Shown here: positions 33,766 to 41,757 of the stretch, in pieces
Layout of the letters: every line of letters starts with the position of its first letter
How positions within the stretch are numbered: the first letter of the stretch is position 1
Assembly (NCBI GenBank): GCA_037384885.1
Contig: JARRNO010000012.1
Span: 1-46,858 of the forward strand
From: JARRNO01 sp037384885
Lineage (GTDB): Bacteria > Acidobacteriota > UBA4820 > DSQY01
Direction: 5' to 3'
DNA: 46,858 nucleotides
Program-made: the position numbers and the translations under genes
The notes under the pieces: model-generated
Database searches by the model: none
What the model was told of the DNA's origin: nothing
What the model saw: the letters and a program-made list of their open reading frames with translations, nothing else

Positions 33766-34493
33766 TTAGCCCAATTTATCGGCGACGGTCAAGCCGGCGA
33801 TACCCCCGGTCAGGCGCCTTTGGCGGACCAGCCTGAACCCGGCTTCGGTCATGCGCCGGCCAAACTCCTCAAGCGGAGGGAACTCTTCCACGCTCGGGGG
33901 GAGATACTGTCCGTAAGCGTGATCGCTTCGCGAAACGATCCGCCCGATTCGAGGCAGAATGTGGCGGAAGTAGAAATTGAAGATCCGGGCGAAAAATCTC
34001 CCCTTGAGGGGATTGAGCTCCACGACGACGGCGCGCCCGCCCGGCTTCAGAACCCTGTAAATTTCGCCCAAACCCTGGTTAGATCCTCGAAGTTGCGCAC
34101 CCCAAACGCCACCATCGCCCCATCGATGCTTGCGTCGGCTATCGGGAGATGAAGCGCATCGGCTTCGCATAAGGTGAGGCGGCGCCCCCGCTTTTCGGCC
34201 TTGCCCCGTGCAATATCCAGCATTGGCCGGCTGAAATCCATGCCGAGCATCCTGCATTTGACGCGGGCAAGCACGGCGAGGGCCAAGTCGCCCGTTCCGG
34301 TGCAAATATCCAGATAGGCGCCTCCGTCCCGGGGTGAAAGGGACTTGACGGCCTTGCGACGCCAGAGGCGGTCCATGTTCATGGAAAGAAGATGATTGAG
34401 TAGATCGTAGGTCGGCGCGATCGTGCCGAACATCCGTGAAACCTGGCGGGCCTTGCGCGTTTTGGGGTCCGGAAGGGGCGAGGCAGGTGTCAT
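33766..34493 (-). pseudogene. ubiE: Demethylmenaquinone/ubiquinone methyltransferase with a one-base frameshift
   Basis: This gene for the UbiE/MenG C-methyltransferase starts at 34493 (MTPASPLPDPK, then SRMFGTIAPTYDLLNHLLS) and overlaps the upstream kinase stop by ATGA. It reads well through LDICTGTGDLAL (SAM motif I), MLGMDFSRPML and FGVRNFEDLTR. About 34078 the frame fails; shifting by one base restores GLGEIYRVLKPGGRAVVVEL and the normal C-terminus to 33766. One G missing from a GG run would explain it. A sequencing or assembly error is as likely as a real mutation. It is the last gene of the operon. Confidence 0.85.
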
Positions 34494-35473
34494 CCTGATG
34501 GATCTCCCATCGCCGCTTTCAACTCCAACGGGGTGCAGACCGCTGTCCCGACTTTTCCAACCATGTTGCCGGCGGCCTTGTTGGCCAGACGGGCTGACTC
34601 TTCCATGGAGATACCTGCGGCCAGGCCCAGGCTGAAAACGGCCGCGACCGTGTCTCCCGCACCGGTGACGTCGAACACTTCCCGGACGTCCGCCGGGATC
34701 GCCAGCGCCGGCCCGGACCGCCGCACAAGGGCCATGCCGTCGTCTCCCAGGGTCAGCAGGACAGCATCCCAATCCGTTTTTTCAAGGATCGCGCGGCCGG
34801 CCTTTCCAGCCTCCTCCGGTTCGAAGGGCCCCCCATACATTGCTGAACTTTCCGCCCGGTTGGGCGTCGCTGCGGTGGCGCCCGGATAGGGAAAGTTCAA
34901 GGGCTTGGGATCGACGATGTAAGGAAGGTTCCGGTTACGGCAGGTGTTTCCAAGCCAGGCGAGAAACCCGGGCGAGAAGAGCCCCTTGGCGTAATCTGAA
35001 GCCACAACGGCGCGGACGCCGTCCATCATTTTTTCTACGGTCTTCCGGAGGGCTTCTTCTAAAGCGGGGTCCAAAGAGGACCTGACTTCCCGGTCCACCC
35101 GCACCACCTGTTGGCGATGGGCGACAATCCGGGTCTTGACGGTGGTCCGTCGTCCCTTCATCCTCAGCAAACCGGTGGTGTCGAGTCCGCTGTCACGAAC
35201 CAGCGCCGCAAAGTCTTCACCTTCCCGGTCGTCGCCCAGGATGCCAACGAGCAGTGGACTGCCTCCGAGGGCGGCCAGGTTGTGCGCCACGTTGGCGGCG
35301 CCTCCCAGGGCAAGCCGTTCCCGGTCCACCTCAACCACGGGAACCGGAGCTTCTGGGGATATCCGCCGGACCCGGCCTTCGACGAAGCGGTCCAGGATTA
35401 AATCCCCGATGACGAGTACGGTGATTCCGGAAAACCGGTCGACCGGATGGACATGTTCTTTAGACACGGTCAT
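34490..35473 (-). CDS. rfaE1: D-glycero-beta-D-manno-heptose-7-phosphate kinase (RfaE1/HldE kinase domain)
   Basis: This 327-residue PfkB-family kinase starts at 35473 (GGGAGC upstream). It has the N-terminal VIGDLILDRFVEGRVRRISP and APVPVVEVDRERLALGGAAN, and the C-terminal FDVTGAGDTVAAVF with the PfkB GAGD motif. This pattern is typical of the kinase part of HldE, which phosphorylates heptose-7-phosphate on the way to ADP-heptose for LPS. The adenylyltransferase domain is absent and not adjacent, so a separate RfaE2 must exist elsewhere. It overlaps ubiE by ATGA. Confidence 0.92.
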   Translation of the reverse strand: MTVSKEHVHPVDRFSGITVLVIGDLILDRFVEGRVRRISPEAPVPVVEVDRERLALGGAANVAHNLAALGGSPLLVGILGDDREGEDFAALVRDSGLDTTGLLRMKGRRTTVKTRIVAHRQQVVRVDREVRSSLDPALEEALRKTVEKMMDGVRAVVASDYAKGLFSPGFLAWLGNTCRNRNLPYIVDPKPLNFPYPGATAATPNRAESSAMYGGPFEPEEAGKAGRAILEKTDWDAVLLTLGDDGMALVRRSGPALAIPADVREVFDVTGAGDTVAAVFSLGLAAGISMEESARLANKAAGNMVGKVGTAVCTPLELKAAMGDPSG

Positions 35474-35554
35474 GTGCGCTGGCTCCCAAGCTCTTTCTCG
35501 CCGGCCCAAACGCTTCCTGCGGCCGGCCCTGACCCCGGCGAAGGGCGTATTGTC

Positions 35555-35968
35555 TCATATCCCGGCATGCCAGAGGTAGGCCCAATTGAGCAGAAATGCG
35601 GCGACCATCAAGACCCAAAAGATTTTTTCTTCCCGGCGTCCGAAGGACAGGAACAGATCGCGGCCAAAGAACCTTGCAACGAGGCCGGCGCCGACCCAGA
35701 GCACCAGCGCGGCCACCACGAGAAAGAAAAAGGGCTGCATAAAAAACGCCCGCTCTGGGTGCAGGCGGATCAAGTCAAGCCCCATGCGCGTTACACCGCA
35801 AGTGGGGCAGGGGTGGCCGGTCAACATGTGGAATCCGCAAGGGGGGATGAAGCGGGCGGGAATGAAGTCGACGATGATGCCGATAAGGCCAAGAATGATC
35901 AACCCGATTCCCACAAAGGGCCAAGCGGGATAAACACCGCGCTCGTGCCGCGGCAGCCTGACCCTCAT
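35555..35968 (-). CDS. DUF2752 membrane protein
   Basis: This 137-residue protein carries the DUF2752 pattern: PPCGFHMLTGHPCPTCGVTR, an Arg-rich loop, and about three hydrophobic helices. The start overlaps the stop of the DUF4340 gene in ATGA, so it is coupled to the exporter operon. No function is known for the family. Confidence 0.85.
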   Translation of the reverse strand: MRVRLPRHERGVYPAWPFVGIGLIILGLIGIIVDFIPARFIPPCGFHMLTGHPCPTCGVTRMGLDLIRLHPERAFFMQPFFFLVVAALVLWVGAGLVARFFGRDLFLSFGRREEKIFWVLMVAAFLLNWAYLWHAGI

Positions 35969-37370
35969 GAGGCCGCCTCTTCCGCGGCGCTTCCTTTAGT
36001 GTGCCCTGTCCTCTGGAGGATTACCTTCGCCGCGTCCGACACCCGCTTCCAATCCTTTTGAGGCAGCTCGAGGACAACCTGCCGGCTTTCTGGGTGGGCG
36101 AAATACTTGCCGCCTGCCGAACGGCCGACGTCCACGACCTCCTTGAAGCCGTCGCCCTTGAGAATGAGGGTGAGATAGGGGTGGCCCAGCTTGAGGGAGG
36201 ATGCCTGGGAAAGGGGAATGACAGATGTCCCCACAAGCTGGGACAGCGCGTCGAACAGCGTCGTGCCCTGGCCTCCCCCGCCGGCTCCTTTGGGAGAAGA
36301 GGTTCCCCATCCCCCTTTCTTGTCCTTTTCCAGGACCAGGTTGTACGCACCTTCGATCTTCAGAACGGAGGCCNNNNNNNNNNNNNNNNNNNNNNNNNNN
36401 NNNNNNCCTCTCCGGTGTCGTGAAGGAAGATCTGCTTCGAGCGAAGACGCCCGGGGTCCTCGAACAGGGACTTGATGGAATTGACCGAAATGGACAGGAC
36501 GGAGGGCCGAGTGGAAACCAGGGCGTAGAGCAGGCCCTTCTGTACCGGCGCGCCGGCCACGGGACCACCGAGCTTGATGGTAATTTGCTTTCCCGAGGTG
36601 GTGGTCACAACGAAGACGTCACGTGGATTGTCAAGCCCGCATGCCTTTAAGTCTGCCGGGGACGGGTTGTTCATGTTGAAGCCGGCCACCGGGCAGAAAC
36701 AAAGGTCGTCCAGCATGTTGGGAATTCTGCTCCCGCTTCCCCAGTCCTTGAAGGGTTTCAGAATGGTCCAACGCTCACCGGTATGCTTGATCTCAAGAAC
36801 GGTCTTCGTTTTGCTGTCATGGGTAAACGCTGCAATTTCGCCTGTCTGAAGGGAAAGAAGGTCCTGAGAGCGAAACTGGGATACGGGGCGGAGCAGCGTG
36901 GCCTCCATGTTCTCTGGAAGGAGCGCGATCCGTCCCTTGTACTTGACGTAGATACCCGCTCCCAGCGCAGCCTTGGCCCCGACTTCCACAGTTGTCTTCC
37001 CGCTCTTGGAGGCCAGCGTCCAGACGGCTCTGGGCTTTTCCAGCCCGACCGCCTTGAGCGGCGTATCGGAAGGCAGGCGGCGGATAACCCTGGCGTGCGT
37101 CAAGCGGTCGATAAATCCTTCGATTCCGTCGCTGTTGGCGCTGTCCTTGACAGGAGAAGTCATGGTCCAGCCTTCGCTCTTGACCTTTTCGACGGCGAGC
37201 GGGGCCGACCCGCTCCGCGTGAGGCCCGTGACGTGCTCCGGCGGGTGCACCATCAATTCTTTCTTCGCCTTTTGCACTTGATCTGTTGTGGGTTGCTTAC
37301 GCTCCCAAATCAGTACAAATACGACCAGCGCGGCCACGATGGCGAGAAGCACCCAGTTGGATTTGCGCAT
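35965..37370 (-). CDS. DUF4340 membrane-anchored protein, interrupted by a 33-N gap
   Basis: The start at 37370 follows GGAGG by seven bases. An N-terminal transmembrane segment (VLLAIVAALVVFVLIW) is followed by a repeated beta-rich domain of DUF4340 type (AVGLEKPRAVWTLASKSGKT, then ACGLDNPRDVFVVTTTSGK), and a C-terminal domain that I read from 36373 downwards in another frame (LVLEKDKKGGW, then LILKGDGFKEVVDVGR). Total length is about 468 residues. The 33 N bases at 36374-36406 do not keep the frame, so the true gap length differs from the estimate. DUF4340 proteins travel with Gld-type ABC exporters, as here. Confidence 0.82.
36374..36406. other. Assembly gap of 33 N
   Basis: Unresolved bases inside the DUF4340 gene. 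The two flanks read in different frames, which shows that the printed gap size is only an estimate. Confidence 0.97.
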
Positions 37371-37371
37371 T

Positions 37372-38651
37372 TTAGTGCCTCCGCCGGAAATAGATGTAAA
37401 CACCAGTTCCCACCATGACGGCCGGGAGAAGGAAGACAAAGAGAATCAGCAGAAAACGCATCTGGGAGGCCGAGATCGAAAGGTGGGTCGTAATGACCGA
37501 CTTGGGCGGAATGGCAATTTGATTCTCTTGGGAAAGCAGCCAATGAACGGCGTTCATGGCGAAGAGCATGTTGGCGGCGTCCGATTGAACCAAGCTGTCT
37601 CCCAGGAAGTCCGAATCTCCCACGACGATCAGCCGGGCTGGGGCCTTTTTATGGGTGGACCAGGCCGCGGCGGCGAGTGTGAGGGGCGGAGCAATGTCGC
37701 CGGGCCGTTTTGAAGCGTTCTCCAGGTGCGCGAGACTTGTCATGCCCCATGCTTTCATGCTGGATTGGACGAGGAACTGGTTTTTGACGTCCTTGCCGCC
37801 GGGCGACGACACCTTGAGCGAGCGCGCTAACGAGAAAAGCACGCGCAGATTGTTGGTCATGAGATCGCGGGTAACCGGACTATCGGAATAACGGGTCGCC
37901 AGAAAATCCTGCGCTCCCAACAACGGCACGCCGTACTTGGGATCGACCACGACGTCGTTTTCAAGTTCGATTCCCCATCGCCGGGTCAATGCTTCAAGCC
38001 CGGTTTTCTCGAAAGCGGGAGGATTCCCGCTGGTGATCGCCGGGTCCAGAAGAAGGAGAAGGTGCCCTCCCGACTTCAAGTAGTTTTCCAGCAGGGCGGC
38101 TTCCTGAGGGGCGAAAGGATATTGGGGGCCGGCGACCACAACCAGATCCGCATCGTCCGGCAGTTTCTTGAGTCCCAGGAGCTGAATGGTCTTGAGGTGA
38201 TCTCCTTCGCGCCGGAGGCGCTGTAGTCGGCCATCTGGTCCATTGTGACGTACTTGCTGTGGCCGTTCGAGCTGAAGACCACGACGTTCGCGCGGGTGAC
38301 GTTGTACTTGCGGGCAAGCATTTCCATCCTTGCGCGTTGGCGGTCGGGATCGATGTATTCCACGGAGAACTTGCCGGCAGGGGCGGCGGCCTTGTACGAA
38401 GAAAGAAGGCCGTTCACATGGGTGTAAAGGTCGCCGCCCGGCGCCAGGAAGACCACCACTTTCACCGGATGTTCCAGATGCCCCAGAACTTTTTTGGTCT
38501 GCTGACTCAAGCGCGATGTGGACGCCGACGACCAGTCCCAGCGGTGATAATGACGGTAGCCAAGATAGTTCACGATAAAGAGAAGCGCCAGGGCGAGGAT
38601 GAGGAAAACGCCCCAGTTGGCGCCCTGAAGAAGCCGCTTGGATTTTTTCAC
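37372..38651 (-). pseudogene. GldG-type ABC transporter auxiliary protein, internally deleted
   Basis: The gene starts at a GTG (38651; AGGAGG upstream) that overlaps the permease stop as GTGA. The N-terminal part (transmembrane helix VFLILALALLFIVNYLGY, then ASTSRLSQQTKKVL and the start of the extracytoplasmic domain to DQMADYSASGAKE) is in one frame. From about 38205 the rest (GDHLKTIQLLGLKKLPDDAD, VVVAGPQYP, LLLLLDP, and the C-terminal helix near 37400) is in another. Relatives have roughly 60-70 further residues at the junction, including a YFLTGHGE-like motif. Both a deletion and a frame change occurred, or the assembly is wrong here. Confidence 0.8.
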
Positions 38652-39388
38652 GCCCACCTCCTGGTCTGAAGCGCCTGGTAGCTCAACATGAGGAAGAGTG
38701 CGGTTCCACTGAGGAGGTAAACGAGCGCCCGGGTGTCTACGATCCCTTTGGCGAAATTCTGCATGAGGTTCCAGAGGCTCAGGTACTGGAGGACGCCCTT
38801 CACCGCCACATCGGTAACCATGAAGGACAGGAGTGGAACACACAGCAGAACGATCAGGATGGTAAAGGCGATAATGGCAGCCACGAGCTGGTTGCGGGAA
38901 ACCATGGTGGTGAACAGCCCGACGGACGTGAAAAACAAGCCCACCAGCAGGACGCCCAGGTAGCCCGCTGCAACGGGGCCGGGATCCACGTCGCTGTACC
39001 GGCTGAGAACCAACACGTAGATCAGGGTTGGAAGCCAGGCGGCAACGTACACGGCCATGGCCGCCAGATATTTTCCGGCGACAACACCGCTGTCCGTGAC
39101 AGGGGCGGTAAGCAGCGTCTCGAGCGTTCCGGATTTTTTCTCCTCGGCGCCGAGGCGCATGGTGATGGCGGGAACCATGATGATAAGGAAAATCCAGAAA
39201 AAGAGAGTGCCCCCGAAAAAGAGCGCCATGGGGGAGGCCGAAAAGCTTCCCGGCTGGCTCAGGGCAGTGAGAATGATATAAAAAATAAGCCCGTTCATCA
39301 CCAGGAACGCCGTAATGACGATGTAGGCCATGGGCGCGAAAAAGTAGCTCAAAGTTTCCTTCCAGGCCACGCTAAGGGTGCCCTTCAT
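38648..39388 (-). CDS. ABC-2 type permease, GldF-like
   Basis: The product is 246 residues with the start at 39388 (GGAGGAGCAGCC before the ATG, overlapping the ATPase stop by four bases). Six membrane helices are visible (MAYIVITAFLVMNG, FFWIFLIIMVPAITM, YLGVLLVGLFFTSVGLFTTM, and others) with the ABC-2 signature around MRLGAEEKKSGTLETLLTAP. It forms the membrane channel of the exporter with the adjacent ATPase. Related systems support gliding motility in Bacteroidetes, but outside that group the cargo is unknown. Confidence 0.9.
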   Translation of the reverse strand: MKGTLSVAWKETLSYFFAPMAYIVITAFLVMNGLIFYIILTALSQPGSFSASPMALFFGGTLFFWIFLIIMVPAITMRLGAEEKKSGTLETLLTAPVTDSGVVAGKYLAAMAVYVAAWLPTLIYVLVLSRYSDVDPGPVAAGYLGVLLVGLFFTSVGLFTTMVSRNQLVAAIIAFTILIVLLCVPLLSFMVTDVAVKGVLQYLSLWNLMQNFAKGIVDTRALVYLLSGTALFLMLSYQALQTRRWA

Positions 39389-40350
39389 GGCTGCTCCTCC
39401 TCTGTCTTCTCTGCGGCGGACTCTCTGGTTGTAAGCGACAGGAACGCCTCTTCGAGCGAAATCTGCCTGGACACCAGTTCCAGCAAGGGCATGCCTTCCT
39501 TGGAGCACGTCCAGAAAATGGCCTCGCGCGCGTCGCGTCCGGCTTGGGCTGTAACGCGGAAGCGGGATTGATCTTCTTCGCCGCCCAGAAAATCCACGTC
39601 CTCGACGCCTTCCGTCTTCAGAAGAGAATTGCGCGCCTTCTCGGCATCTCCCCGGACGGTGCAGGTGAGCATGCCGCCGCCGCTCAACCCCTTCTGCAAT
39701 TCCTCCACGGTCCCGTCGAATTGGAGGCGCCCCTTATGAATGATGATGGTACGTGAGCAGATGGCCTCTACTTCGGGAAGTATGTGCGTGGAGAGAAGGA
39801 CGGTGTGTTCGCGAGCTAAATTCTTAATCAGTGAGCGGGTGTGGACGATCTGCGCCGGATCCAGCCCGACCGTTGGTTCGTCGAGAATCAATGCCGGAGG
39901 ATCGGCGAGCAGGGCGTCGGCAAGGCCGATTCGCTGGCGGTAGCCCTTGGAACAGGTGCCGATGATGCGGTGGCGGACATCGCTGATTTCGCAGGATTCC
40001 ATGACCTCTTCTATCCTGTTCCTGCGCCGCTTGCGCGGGACACCCTTGAGAGATGCCCTGAACCGCAGGTATTCATGGACACGGAGGTCTTCGTAAAGGG
40101 GGTTGCTTTCCGGCAGGTAGCCGATGGCTCGGCGGGTTTCAAGCGGGTCTTCCCACACGGGCTTTCCGTTGACGAGGGCTTCCCCGGAAGTGGGGGGCAA
40201 AAACCCGGTGATCATTCGCATGGTGGTGGATTTCCCTGCGCCGTTGGGACCCAGGAATCCGACGATCTCACCGGTGCCCACCTGAAACGACATAGAATCC
40301 ACGGCGGTCGTGGTTCCAAACCGCTTCGTGAGCGAACGCGTCTCAATCAT
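39385..40350 (-). CDS. ABC transporter ATPase, GldA-like
   Basis: This 321-residue ATPase has Walker A GPNGAGKSTT, a C-signature-like CSKGYRQRIG, Walker B ALILDEPTVGLDP and the switch His in LLSTHILPE. The C-terminal extension is typical of ABC-2 exporter ATPases. It is followed by the permease, GldG-like and DUF4340 genes in one overlapping run, indicating a single transcript. Confidence 0.95.
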   Translation of the reverse strand: MIETRSLTKRFGTTTAVDSMSFQVGTGEIVGFLGPNGAGKSTTMRMITGFLPPTSGEALVNGKPVWEDPLETRRAIGYLPESNPLYEDLRVHEYLRFRASLKGVPRKRRRNRIEEVMESCEISDVRHRIIGTCSKGYRQRIGLADALLADPPALILDEPTVGLDPAQIVHTRSLIKNLAREHTVLLSTHILPEVEAICSRTIIIHKGRLQFDGTVEELQKGLSGGGMLTCTVRGDAEKARNSLLKTEGVEDVDFLGGEEDQSRFRVTAQAGRDAREAIFWTCSKEGMPLLELVSRQISLEEAFLSLTTRESAAEKTEEEQP

Positions 40351-40367
40351 GAGAGCCTCCAGGAGGA

Positions 40368-40715
40368 TTAATTCTTAGGGATGAGCAGGACATCGACACG
40401 CGCGGCGACGGTTTTCTTTCCCAACGCCAGGGCATTTTCCTTGAGCTTTTTCAAGTCCTCCGTCCGGGGTTCGCCGCCCAGGGCGCGGCAGGTGTTGACG
40501 TAAAGTACGAGGTCCGCCGCCTCGACCGCTTCTCCTTCGAGACGGGCCAGGGAGGCTTCGTCCTTGGCCGCCTTGTAAAATTCCAGCGCATCATGGAGAA
40601 GTCCCGCATCATGGTGGGCGTTTCCCCACCGGCTGAGCTCGGAGGAAGACGGTGAGTTGTTGAAAAGAAGTCGATGACGATCGGACACGGAAACAGGAAC
40701 GGAGTACTTTGCCAT
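40368..40715 (-). CDS. Small helical protein of unknown function
   Basis: This 115-residue protein starts at the ATG at 40715 with a weak GGGGGCC upstream. It looks all-helical and TPR-like (AHHDAGLLHDALEFYKAAKD) with no known domain. It ends 17 bases before the ABC ATPase start, so it may be the first gene of the exporter operon. Confidence 0.6.
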   Translation of the reverse strand: MAKYSVPVSVSDRHRLLFNNSPSSSELSRWGNAHHDAGLLHDALEFYKAAKDEASLARLEGEAVEAADLVLYVNTCRALGGEPRTEDLKKLKENALALGKKTVAARVDVLLIPKN

Positions 40716-40936
40716 TCAGGCCCCCTAAGTTGTCTATTGGACCGCCGGGCGGAAATTGGTGGCGTCACTGGCTGCCTACGGCGCCGGAACCCGTTGTCCA
40801 ACCGGTCCGTTGATAGTCCATGGCCGGAACACCTCACCCAACCGCTGCCCGTGGCCTCGGACACCCCCGCCGTTGCATTGATCGAGCAGTAGTGTAGCAC
40901 AATGGAGGGTCTGCCCCAAGGGCTTTGGCGGCGCTT

Positions 40937-40965
40937 AAAAAAAGAGGGACGGCCGACGCCGTCCC
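40937..40965 (-). terminator. Terminator of hsp20
   Basis: On the minus strand GGGACGGC and GCCGTCCC form an eight-base stem, followed by TCTTTTTTT. It lies about 25 bases after the hsp20 stop. Confidence 0.88.
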
Positions 40966-40989
40966 CGTGGTGCATCGGTGGGTTGGAGA

Positions 40990-41427
40990 TCAGCCCTTGA
41001 TAGCGATCCGCTTCGGCTTTGACTCTTCCGCCTTCGGGATGACGATCTCCAGCATTCCATCCTTGTAGGACGCCGCAATGGCGTCGGAATTGACGTGGGT
41101 CGGCATGGAAAAGGACCGGGAGAATTTGCCGTAGGCCCGCTCGATGCGGTGGTAGTTCTCCTTTTGGGATTCGGACTGGAACTTCCGTTCGCCCCGCACC
41201 GTGAGAACGTTGTTCTCCATGTTGATCTCGATGTCTTCCTTTTTCATCCCGGGAACTTCAAGGGAGACGGTGAACTGGTTTTCCTCTTCCTTGAGATCCG
41301 CGGCGGGTATCCAGTTTCCGTATTCCATTTCTTCCGCTCCCTGCCCGAAGAAGTCCCGCATCAGGCGGTTCATCTGATCCTGCATGCCGACGATTTCTCT
41401 CATGGGACTCCAACGCATTAAAGCCAT
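40990..41427 (-). CDS. Small heat shock protein, Hsp20 family
   Basis: The product is 145 residues with the alpha-crystallin domain (WIPAADLKEEENQFTVSLEV, then VLTVRGERKF, then FSRSFSMPTHV) and the C-terminal IAIKG tail in place of the usual IxI motif region. Such proteins form oligomers that hold unfolding proteins for refolding. It has its own promoter and terminator. Confidence 0.94.
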   Translation of the reverse strand: MALMRWSPMREIVGMQDQMNRLMRDFFGQGAEEMEYGNWIPAADLKEEENQFTVSLEVPGMKKEDIEINMENNVLTVRGERKFQSESQKENYHRIERAYGKFSRSFSMPTHVNSDAIAASYKDGMLEIVIPKAEESKPKRIAIKG

Positions 41428-41757
41428 GGTTCAACCCTCCTTTACTCAGTAGGTTTGCCCCGGCCTTCCGCCGGGCTCACTTGAATATATATTACCTGAC
41501 TTCAATGATGTCAAGTAGTCTTATGATTCAGCACTTAGATTATCTTTAAATGCGGCTGTGCCAAAATATAGACCGTCATTGTCAGCAGAATCATTTGGCG
41601 CCGGGGCGAGGAGGCAGAGGGGTTCACGGATGCAAAACGGGCGGTCGAGGCCGGCGCGGCGAATTCGACGGAGGCGGCCGGGAGCCGGCCAAACACGGGG
41701 GCCTGGGCTCTCGCGTTCGACTGACGCGGCCCGAAGCCGCACGCCCCGGCGTCTGCC
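41428..41757. other. 330-base region upstream of hsp20
   Basis: It carries the hsp20 promoter at its low-coordinate end. The rest, up to the end of mutS at 41758, has no supported gene; ORFs there lack ribosome sites and known domains. Confidence 0.5.
41486..41514 (-). promoter_or_regulatory. Promoter of hsp20
   Basis: On the minus strand TTGACA (41509-41514) is followed after 17 bases by TATATA (41486-41491), a near-consensus housekeeping promoter. The leader to the ATG at 41427 is about 50 bases and contains an inverted repeat of GCCCGGCGGAAGGCCGGGGC and an AAAGGAGGG ribosome site. I see no CIRCE element. Confidence 0.7.
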
